Positions 1-5,286 of a DNA stretch of 6,153 nt are shown here, piece by piece. The stretch covers positions 1 to 6,153 of the forward strand of contig JANXWW010000364.1 in NCBI GenBank assembly GCA_025350945.1, given 5' to 3'. The position numbers and the translations under genes were made by a program. The DNA is from Burkholderiales bacterium (GTDB lineage: Bacteria > Pseudomonadota > Gammaproteobacteria > Burkholderiales > Usitatibacteraceae). The number at the start of each line of letters is the position of its first letter. Within the stretch, counting starts at the first letter, position 1. The notes beneath the pieces are model-generated. The model had not been told where the DNA came from. It worked only from the letters and a program-made list of their open reading frames with translations, and did not search any database.

Positions 1-65
1 TGCGCCTGACGCACAGAAGGGCGTACCAACATATTCAGAGCCATAAATAAATTATTTTGCATCAT
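1..65 (-). CDS. Possible start of a further gene, cut by the left edge; product not recognised
   Basis: An open frame of 21 full codons runs from ATG at 65-63 out of the window with no stop. It reads MMQNNLFMALNMLVRPSVRQ and then Ala. Other in-frame ATGs lie at 77-75, 62-60 and 44-42. I prefer 65 (or 62) because a weak GGAAAA purine stretch lies at 75-70, a few bases upstream, while the ATGs at 77 and 44 have no Shine-Dalgarno-like sequence. It has the same strand and order as the DUF1329 gene, 105 nt beyond that gene's stop, so it could be the next gene of the cluster. In other genomes DUF1302/DUF1329 pairs can be followed by envelope or transport genes, but nothing in these 21 residues identifies a family. 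A short chance frame is possible. Confidence 0.4.
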   Translation of the reverse strand, partial: MMQNNLFMALNMLVRPSVRQA

Positions 66-103
66 AAAGTTTTCCATTTTTAAACGGGCTGCTGCAAAAC
101 GCA

Positions 104-145
104 TTTGGGGGCAACCTCGCATACGACTGCGTGATCGCCCCCAAA
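104..145 (-). terminator. Long hairpin after the DUF1329 gene, probable terminator or 3' stabiliser
   Basis: In minus-strand RNA, nine outer pairs (TTTGGGGGC at 145-137 with GCCCCCAAA at 112-104) continue inward through four more pairs, two of them G-U, then one A-A mismatch and four pairs CGCA/TGCG closing a 6-nt loop. That is 17 pairs in 42 nt. It starts 25 nt after the DUF1329 stop. The two G-U pairs become A-C mismatches on the plus strand, so the fold favours the minus transcript. No T run follows directly (TGCGTTTTGC comes next), so it is not a textbook intrinsic terminator. It may instead protect the mRNA 3' end or cause partial termination. Confidence 0.55.
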
Positions 146-170
146 AGTTTGTCAAGCCGATTTATCCGCC

Positions 171-1541
171 TTACCGAGTACCCGTGCCTCGCAGATTTTG
201 CGGTGTGTAATCTGCCGACGTGCGCTTAATCGTAGGGTCATAAATTTTCGTCTCTTCTGCACGCAAACCCATTGCAATATAGCGACGCGATTGCAGATCA
301 TGGTGCACTTCAACTGTGCCGAACCACATTGGCACGTTGTACCAGTTCTCGCTGTGCTGCTCAGCAAAACGCCAGAGCTGACCACGCCCATCATACTTGT
401 CGGTCATAACAACAGCCCAGCTGTCTTCATCAATGTAAAAAACGCGCTTCGAATAAATGTGGCTGGTACCGGGCTTTAGAGTCGCCTCTACCACCCATAC
501 GCGATGCAGCTCATAGCGCGCCAGATCCTGATTGACATGACCCGGCTTCAACAACTCGCTGTACTTCACATTCGATTCAGAAAGTTTGTAGGAATTGTAA
601 GGAATGTACATTTCCTTCTTGCCAATCAGCTTCCACTCATAGCGATCCGTGGCACCGTTGTACATTCCGAAATCGTCATTGGTACGCAAGCCGTCTGCGG
701 CCGTGCCGGGATTGTCATAAGCAACGTTCGGCGCCAGACGAACACGACGCTGACCCGGGTTATAGGTCCAGGCGGAGCGCGGCTCTTTGGCCTGGTCTAC
801 CGTTTCGTGTACCAGCAAAATTTGACCCGCCAGTCGTGCGGGTGCTGTTGTTGTTTGCAGATAATTGAGTTTTTTGTTGGGCTCACGGTCAGCCGCCTTC
901 TTGGAAAGATTGCCATACGACGTATCATATTCGTACTCAAACTTTACAAGTGCAAAATCACCACCGGAGGTTACCGCCGCCTGCGACCAGTTCATCGCAA
1001 ACGTGTCACCAACATAACGCAGCAAGTGATTCCAGATAGCCTCGTTACCGTTCTTCGGTATCGGGAATGGAATACCGCCCGTGCATCCCACCACGCCATT
1101 GCCGCCAGCGGCTAATTTGGCCTTTGCCGCGCAGTCTTTGGTCTCGGCATAGTGGGCCGCCGGAAATGCAGCGCTGCGATGGGTTGGAAAAACCTTGAGC
1201 TTGTAGGTCGGATATTGCTTCAGCATCGCGAGCTGACCTGGTGACAAATTGTCTTTGTATTTGTCTGCGTTACCCGCATTGATTGTGAATAGCTCTTTAT
1301 CAGCGCTATAAGGATCGGGGTAGGCACCGCCAGCTATGTAACCAGCAAGTGGCTTGGTAATACCGCCGTCCCACGCAGGAACAGTACCCGCCGCATTTGC
1401 TGCTTTTTCAGCACCCAATGGGGTCAGTGTGGTACCCAGCTTGGCTAAATCGCCACCAGCAAGTTGCGCGTGCGCGGTGGTGCTTATCACCAGTGCGCCC
1501 AACGCTGCCGACATTAACATCGTCAATCGTTTCAATTTCAT
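171..1541 (-). CDS. DUF1329 domain-containing exported protein
   Basis: A 456-residue protein of the DUF1329 family, often labelled in databases as an outer membrane lipoprotein-sorting-like protein; its real role is unknown. Residues 1-25 form a Sec signal peptide with a basic start (MKLKR), a hydrophobic core and a likely cut after AHA25. There is no lipobox cysteine, so a soluble periplasmic or peripherally attached protein is expected. Family hallmarks are GGIPFPIPKNGNEAIWNHLL near 155-174, the PRSAWTYNPGQRRVRLAP block at 254-271, the DDFGMYNGATDRYEWKL block near 289-305 and HRVWVVEA at 346-353. Cys137 and Cys153 are close together and could form a disulfide. The frame extends 10 codons further upstream, to 1571, but a GGAGG five bases before the ATG at 1541 and the signal peptide decide the start. 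It lies 238 nt downstream of the DUF1302 gene, its usual partner. The family assignment is firm; the function is open. Confidence 0.95.
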   Translation of the reverse strand: MKLKRLTMLMSAALGALVISTTAHAQLAGGDLAKLGTTLTPLGAEKAANAAGTVPAWDGGITKPLAGYIAGGAYPDPYSADKELFTINAGNADKYKDNLSPGQLAMLKQYPTYKLKVFPTHRSAAFPAAHYAETKDCAAKAKLAAGGNGVVGCTGGIPFPIPKNGNEAIWNHLLRYVGDTFAMNWSQAAVTSGGDFALVKFEYEYDTSYGNLSKKAADREPNKKLNYLQTTTAPARLAGQILLVHETVDQAKEPRSAWTYNPGQRRVRLAPNVAYDNPGTAADGLRTNDDFGMYNGATDRYEWKLIGKKEMYIPYNSYKLSESNVKYSELLKPGHVNQDLARYELHRVWVVEATLKPGTSHIYSKRVFYIDEDSWAVVMTDKYDGRGQLWRFAEQHSENWYNVPMWFGTVEVHHDLQSRRYIAMGLRAEETKIYDPTIKRTSADYTPQNLRGTGTR

Positions 1542-1546
1542 TTTTT

Positions 1547-1551
1547 CCTCC
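1547..1551 (-). promoter_or_regulatory. Ribosome binding site of the DUF1329 gene
   Basis: A perfect GGAGG on the minus strand with a 5-nt A-rich gap to the ATG at 1541. It settles the start in favour of the internal Met rather than the ATG at 1571. Confidence 0.85.
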
Positions 1552-1640
1552 AGATTATGGGTTTTGATCAATTCTATGTTGCTCGCAGTTGCGATCTTTT
1601 GTCACATGCTGCATTTTTCCTGATGGTTAATTTTGCCGCT

Positions 1641-1679
1641 TTGGGATAAAGCTGGTTTAGCTTGTTTCCAGCAACCCAA
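1641..1679 (-). other. Two-part hairpin upstream of the DUF1329 gene
   Basis: In the minus-strand transcript TTGGG (1679-1675) pairs with CCCAA (1645-1641), and GCTGG (1672-1668) pairs with CCAGC (1655-1651). The two stems are separated by an asymmetric internal loop of 2 and 5 nt, and the hairpin ends in a 12-nt loop. No T tract follows, so this is not a clear terminator. It sits about 100 nt before the DUF1329 start and directly next to the triple 9-bp repeat. It may affect RNA processing or stability between the two genes; chance pairing cannot be excluded. Confidence 0.45.
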
Positions 1680-1680
1680 T

Positions 1681-1707
1681 TGCATAACGTGCATAACGTG
1701 CATAACG
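1681..1707. repeat. Three perfect tandem copies of a 9-bp unit
   Basis: TGCATAACG occurs three times without a gap or mismatch at 1681-1689, 1690-1698 and 1699-1707 (CGTTATGCA on the minus strand). The copies lie in non-coding DNA between the DUF1302 and DUF1329 genes, between two hairpins. The unit could be a slippage-prone microsatellite or a set of binding sites repeated roughly once per helical turn. Three short copies with no AT-rich unwinding region or rep gene do not make a replication origin. Confidence 0.9.
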
Positions 1708-1734
1708 CTCCAATCATAAAACAGCCGACTGACC

Positions 1735-1769
1735 CGCTGATTCGACTAAACATTGCAGCCGAACCAGCG
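1735..1769 (-). terminator. Strong hairpin just after the DUF1302 stop, possible partial terminator or mRNA stabiliser
   Basis: Ten nucleotides after the stop codon the minus-strand RNA can form a 14-pair stem. CGCTGGTTCG (1769-1760) pairs with CGAATCAGCG (1744-1735), and the stem extends four pairs inward to a 7-nt loop. Three of the pairs are G-U and would be A-C on the plus strand, so the continuous stem exists only in the sense transcript. No immediate U tract follows; a short TTTT comes only about 10 nt after the stem. It may reduce read-through into the DUF1329 gene or protect the DUF1302 message from 3' exonucleases. Confidence 0.55.
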
Positions 1770-1779
1770 AATGTATTTT

Positions 1780-3777
1780 CTAAAACGAGTAGGTCGCCAC
1801 GATCGAATAAAAATCGCGGTCACGAATCGGATTCGAATTCGTGCAATAGCTTGCGCCTTGAGGTGCCCGGCCCAGCGCGGCTACGCCGTTGATCTGTGCA
1901 CCGAGCGCTGTTTGCCCTGCATTGGTGATGCGATCTGTACCGCAGAAGGTACGACCACCGAAGAAATTGGTGTAGGAGAAATCAAGCGTGATTTTCTTCT
2001 GCCAGTCAAAGTTGGTGCCCAGCGATACCGATTTAACGCCTTGCGTGAAAGTTTGCGAAACGCCTCTTACATCGTGGTTGAAAGCGATACGCGGTGCAAC
2101 GTTGGCGTTGAGTAACAAATTCGGATATTCCGCGCGTGTCACCAGTCGATAGCCCCAGGAACTTTCAGTCACAAACCCTTCGGTTTGCACCGAGCCCGCT
2201 TGGCCTGCCACCGCACCTTCTTGCGTGGCGGGCAGGCTGACGCCGGGGCCATTGAATTTCAAGTTGCTATTCAGGCCGATATATTTCGTGAAACCAATCT
2301 CACCCACAAATACAAACTGATCTGCGCCCAGAATGTTTGGCACACCTTTGGTCGCGGTCATTTGTGCTTGCATCATTTTCACACGCTCCCAGCCTTGCAA
2401 GCGCGTACCGTTGGGCACTAAAGCCGCCGCAGAAGCACCAAATGGACGACCCGCAGCCGCGTCAACTGTGCCGGGAATGGTGCGGAAACCCGTCAGCAAA
2501 TTGGGCGCACCCAAAGCCGCCAATAGCACCTCAGGCGCGGCGATGGCTAGGGGTTGATTCGGACGATACGAAATTTCGCCCTGCAACGCAGTACCAATCG
2601 GGCCTTGGGTATTAAATGAGAAGCCTAGCAAACGAATGTTTTCAGGATATTCGGTGTAGTAGTTTGCGGTACCGGTTTGCCCTGCCGCTGTGCCTAATGG
2701 AGTACCCGTCAAACCAGAGGTTACCGTGCCTTTGGTACCTGACAAAAACGGGATTCGACTGTGATAATTCAAATAATAGAAGCCAAACTCGGTGTTGTTA
2801 AGCTCACTTGCCAAGTAGCGAAAAGCCATGCCGTATTGACCATGATCGCTGGGGTCTCTGTCTGCGGCACGGGGTGCCCAGATGGCGGCGGCAGGGTCAA
2901 ATATTCCCAGTAGCGCCTGCGCTGGCGCACCTAGCCCGGGCGTTGTCGGCGGCACGGGATTGGTGGCTGGCTTCCCCGTTAAATCATTACGACGCCCAAA
3001 GCTCAAAAACACCTGGTTCGCATCATCAGAAGCAAAATCGTTGTTGCTCCAATACGAACCGCGCGGATCGAGCTTGGTGCGATCATGATTGAACTGCACA
3101 AACGCTTCCACACTGGCAGCTTTGGAGATTTCCAGCGAAGCAAGCAGGCTGGATGTGGGCAAAAAAGCTTCTTTTAATTCCGAACCCGGTGTACGCAGTT
3201 TCACCAAATCAACTGAATTGATCGAGTTGATGCTGTTCGGAATAAAAGTGGACTCACCCCAGGAAATCACCTGATTGCCACCGCGCAGACGCAGCTTGGT
3301 GCCACCAATATCAAAACTCTTGGTGAAGAATGCATCGAGAATGCGTCCATCCTCACCCACACGCTCCTTGCCAATCGGACCTAAAAAGCTTTTATTGCGG
3401 TTCGCAAAATCGATAAAATACGTGCCGCGAGCAAAAAACCCCCAGCCTTCATATTTCAAATCAAGATCACTGGTCGCTTTGACGACGTTGGCAAACGGCG
3501 TGCCTTTCTTGTAGTTGCGATCACCGTCGTCTTCGTTGACTGATCGCGATGCGCCACCATTGGCAATACCAATCAAACTCCTAATCGGCGCTTGGGCGCG
3601 GATCGACAAGCCATAGGAAAGCGTGGTATCAAAGCTGCCGGTAACACCGCTGTCGTACGTGAACTGAACCGCGTTGGCAGCACCTGCAAAACATAATGCG
3701 ATAGTGGATGCAACGGCAACTGCGGACACTTTCACCGCTGGTAAAAAAGCGCGATGGCTTTGCTTGTTGGTACTCAT
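1780..3777 (-). CDS. DUF1302 family outer-membrane protein
   Basis: A 665-residue protein of the DUF1302 family, predicted to be an outer-membrane beta-barrel whose cargo is unknown. Residues 1-36 form a long signal peptide: a polar, basic start, a hydrophobic stretch around 16-32 and a probable cut after ANA36. Cys29 does not sit in a lipobox. The family signature is clear: LRGGNQVISWGESTFIPNSI begins near 164 and runs on through NSVDLVKLRTPGSELKEAF to about 205. Alternating hydrophobic beta-strand patterns run to the end, which closes with a DRDF block and ATYSF, the aromatic C-terminus typical of Bam-inserted proteins. Two cysteines in the last 60 residues could form a loop disulfide. The frame stays open 30 codons further upstream to 3867, but that extension is not signal-like and AGGAG precedes the ATG at 3777. 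It is followed by its usual partner DUF1329 and preceded by beta-oxidation genes, which hints at hydrophobic substrates. Family certain, function inferred. Confidence 0.95.
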   Translation of the reverse strand: MSTNKQSHRAFLPAVKVSAVAVASTIALCFAGAANAVQFTYDSGVTGSFDTTLSYGLSIRAQAPIRSLIGIANGGASRSVNEDDGDRNYKKGTPFANVVKATSDLDLKYEGWGFFARGTYFIDFANRNKSFLGPIGKERVGEDGRILDAFFTKSFDIGGTKLRLRGGNQVISWGESTFIPNSINSINSVDLVKLRTPGSELKEAFLPTSSLLASLEISKAASVEAFVQFNHDRTKLDPRGSYWSNNDFASDDANQVFLSFGRRNDLTGKPATNPVPPTTPGLGAPAQALLGIFDPAAAIWAPRAADRDPSDHGQYGMAFRYLASELNNTEFGFYYLNYHSRIPFLSGTKGTVTSGLTGTPLGTAAGQTGTANYYTEYPENIRLLGFSFNTQGPIGTALQGEISYRPNQPLAIAAPEVLLAALGAPNLLTGFRTIPGTVDAAAGRPFGASAAALVPNGTRLQGWERVKMMQAQMTATKGVPNILGADQFVFVGEIGFTKYIGLNSNLKFNGPGVSLPATQEGAVAGQAGSVQTEGFVTESSWGYRLVTRAEYPNLLLNANVAPRIAFNHDVRGVSQTFTQGVKSVSLGTNFDWQKKITLDFSYTNFFGGRTFCGTDRITNAGQTALGAQINGVAALGRAPQGASYCTNSNPIRDRDFYSIVATYSF

Positions 3778-3785
3778 TGGGGTTT

Positions 3786-3790
3786 CTCCT
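3786..3790 (-). promoter_or_regulatory. Ribosome binding site of the DUF1302 gene
   Basis: AGGAG on the minus strand with an 8-nt gap to the ATG at 3777. It supports this start over the upstream ATG at 3867, which has no such site and would place 30 non-signal residues ahead of the signal peptide. Confidence 0.8.
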
Positions 3791-3817
3791 AGGAAGGTGT
3801 TATGTGAATCACTGATT

Positions 3818-3845
3818 TTTATAACGTCAATAACAAATTTATAAA
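3818..3845. promoter_or_regulatory. Inverted repeat upstream of the DUF1302 gene, candidate operator in an AT-rich leader
   Basis: TTTATAA (3818-3824) and TTATAAA (3839-3845) are perfect 7-bp inverted arms with 14 nt between them; their centres are 21 bp apart, about two helical turns. The repeat lies 41-68 nt before the DUF1302 start, where promoter or operator sequences are expected. A TTGACG box sits between the arms on the minus strand, but no good -10 hexamer lies 16-18 nt from it, so I do not assign a promoter. In AT-rich DNA such a palindrome can be chance. Confidence 0.3.
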
Positions 3846-3975
3846 TGCAAGCTGCGCCAACCCACATCCATGTCTGATCAAAGTGCTAAGGATGCTTTGC
3901 ACCAAGATCAAATCGTGTTCACGTTTCTGTCGAGAACTTTACAGCAAAATTATCAGCAGGTAATCGCTTTTCCAG

Positions 3976-3990
3976 TGCTGCATTGCAGCA
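3976..3990. repeat. Short near-perfect palindrome between the thiolase and DUF1302 genes
   Basis: Fifteen bases form 7-nt inverted arms (TGCTGCA and TGCAGCA) around a single central base. As RNA it would be a 6-bp hairpin with a 3-nt loop. It lies about 50 nt after the thiolase stop and about 200 nt before the DUF1302 start. It could be a protein-binding site or part of the 3' end of the thiolase message. A GATAAT -10-like hexamer lies at 3954-3949 on the minus strand, without a convincing -35. The rest of this 262-nt spacer shows no gene. Confidence 0.35.
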
Positions 3991-4010
3991 ATACAACACT
4001 CACAAATGAA

Positions 4011-4031
4011 CGCAAAGTCAGTAACTTGGCG
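4011..4031 (-). terminator. Weak terminator-like hairpin after the thiolase gene
   Basis: In minus-strand RNA, CGCCAAGT (4031-4024) pairs with ACTTTGCG (4018-4011) with one C-U mismatch around a 5-nt loop. The stem begins 8 nt after the thiolase stop codon and is followed by the moderately U-rich TTCATTTGTG. Outer arms AATGAA/TTCATT can extend it with a bulge and reach the stop codon. This would suit the end of a beta-oxidation transcript, separating it from the DUF1302 gene. The stem is short and the U tract broken, so terminator strength is doubtful. Confidence 0.35.
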
Positions 4032-4039
4032 AACATTCA

Positions 4040-5236
4040 TTACAACGCTTCAAACAAGCCAGCCGCACCCATGCCGGTGCCAATACACATGGTCACCATG
4101 CCCCACTTTTGTTTGGTGCGACGCATACCGTGAATGAGCGTTGCGGCGCGGATGGCGCCGGTCGCACCCAGCGGATGGCCGAGTGCGATGGCACCGCCGA
4201 GCGGATTAATTTTTGATGCGTCCAAACCTAAATCTTTAATCACCGCGAGTGATTGCGCCGCGAAGGCCTCATTCAATTCAATCCAATCCAGATCTTGGTG
4301 ATTAATGCCCGCCTGCTTTAATACTTTTGGAATCGCCTTGATCGGGCCAATGCCCATAATCTCGGCAGGGACACCGGCGACCGCAAATGAAACGAAACGC
4401 GCGAGCGGTTGCACGTTGTATTTTTTTAGCGCTTTTTCGCTCATCAAAATCAGGGCACCTGCACCGTCCGACATTTGCGATGAGTTGCCGGCCGTCACGC
4501 TGCCTTTGGCCGCAAACACTGCGCGTAATTTACCAAGCGACTCCACCGTTGAATCCGGCCGCGGGCCTTCGTCGGTGTCGGCCATTTTCTTGCGATGTTT
4601 GATTTGCCCGCTGGCGAGATCGGGCGACGCGGTATCAATCTCATACGGCACAATCTCGGCTTTGAAATGACCACTGGCAATCGCCGCCGCTGCCTTTGCA
4701 TGCGACGCAGCCGCAAAGGCATCCTGCTCTTCGCGCGACACTTTCCACTGCTGCGCGACTTTCTCGGCCGTAATGCCCATGCCGTAAGCAATCGCCACAT
4801 GTTCGTTATTGGTAAAAACACTGCTACCGAGTGCGACTTTATTGCCCATCATCGGCACCATCGACATCGATTCTGTGCCTGCTGCAATCATCACATCATC
4901 ATCGCCCGCGCGAATCCGGTCTGCGGCCATACTGATTGCCTGCACGCCAGATGAACAGAAGCGATTAATGGTCACGCCCGGCACGGAATCAGGCAATCCC
5001 GCGAGCAGCACGCCGATGCGCGCCACGTTCATGCCCTGCTCGCCTTCCGGCATCGCGCAGCCAACGACCACATCACCAATGTCATGCGGATCAAGTCCCG
5101 GCACTTGCGCAATCGCGCCGCGCAATACATGCGCGAGCATGTCGTCCGGGCGAACACTTTTAAACATGCCGCGCGGCGCTTTGCCCACCGGCGTGCGCAC
5201 AGCAGCAACAATGTAGACATCTTGAAGTTGTTTCAT
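4040..5236 (-). CDS. Acetyl-CoA C-acyltransferase (FadA-type thiolase)
   Basis: A complete 398-residue thiolase, the usual length for the family. It catalyses the last step of beta-oxidation in the cytoplasm, cleaving 3-ketoacyl-CoA with CoA to acetyl-CoA and a shortened acyl-CoA. All catalytic elements are present: the nucleophile Cys94 in NRFCSSGVQA, the NEAF motif at 322-325, His354 in GGAIALGHPLGATG and the second cysteine Cys384 in CIGTGMGAAG. The DEGPRPDST stretch at 222-230 and GSVTAGNSSQMSDGAG at 245-260 are also typical. The start is backed by GGAG seven bases upstream of the ATG. It follows the dehydrogenase/hydratase gene by only 50 nt on the same strand, so the two are very likely co-transcribed and act on the same acyl-CoA intermediates. 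A biosynthetic acetoacetyl-CoA thiolase is less likely given this partner, but the chain length preferred cannot be read from the sequence. The exact fadA orthology is not assigned. Confidence 0.95.
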   Translation of the reverse strand: MKQLQDVYIVAAVRTPVGKAPRGMFKSVRPDDMLAHVLRGAIAQVPGLDPHDIGDVVVGCAMPEGEQGMNVARIGVLLAGLPDSVPGVTINRFCSSGVQAISMAADRIRAGDDDVMIAAGTESMSMVPMMGNKVALGSSVFTNNEHVAIAYGMGITAEKVAQQWKVSREEQDAFAAASHAKAAAAIASGHFKAEIVPYEIDTASPDLASGQIKHRKKMADTDEGPRPDSTVESLGKLRAVFAAKGSVTAGNSSQMSDGAGALILMSEKALKKYNVQPLARFVSFAVAGVPAEIMGIGPIKAIPKVLKQAGINHQDLDWIELNEAFAAQSLAVIKDLGLDASKINPLGGAIALGHPLGATGAIRAATLIHGMRRTKQKWGMVTMCIGTGMGAAGLFEAL

Positions 5237-5243
5237 TTTGATT

Positions 5244-5247
5244 CTCC
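5244..5247 (-). promoter_or_regulatory. Ribosome binding site of the thiolase gene
   Basis: GGAG on the minus strand, 7 nt before the ATG at 5236, inside the 50-nt gap after the upstream gene. No terminator-like hairpin is obvious in that gap, which fits a shared transcript. Confidence 0.75.
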
Positions 5248-5286
5248 AGTGAATTTACAGGTAACGAAAACGCGGGCGGGAACTTT

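Noticed and set aside
504..1115. 203-codon plus-strand open frame
   Set aside because: It lies fully opposite the well-supported DUF1329 gene, has no clear ribosome binding site and its translation shows no family motif; it is an antisense shadow.
1564..1571. TTGATCAA as a possible FNR/CRP-type site before the DUF1329 gene
   Set aside because: It is only an 8-bp palindrome; an FNR site needs TTGAT and ATCAA separated by 4 nt.
1552..1600. CATAAT as a -10 box just before the DUF1329 ribosome binding site
   Set aside because: Transcription would start within the GGAGG, and there is no matching -35 box, so it would not give a usable leader.
1681..1707. CRISPR array or plasmid iterons from the 9-bp repeats
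   Set aside because: The units are adjacent with no spacers, far shorter than CRISPR repeats, and there is no rep gene or AT-rich origin region nearby.
3840..3870. Sigma-54-like promoter on the minus strand (TTGGCGC followed by TTGCAT)
   Set aside because: Only 8 nt separate the GG and GC elements, whereas sigma-54 promoters need 10, so the spacing is wrong.
3870..4133. 87-codon plus-strand frame starting in the thiolase-DUF1302 spacer
   Set aside because: There is no Shine-Dalgarno sequence before its ATG, and its second half is antisense to the thiolase C-terminus.
4040..5236. CIGTGMG instead of CIGGGMG in the thiolase as a sign of lost activity
   Set aside because: The catalytic Cys94, His354 and Cys384 are all present, and this loop position varies among active thiolases.
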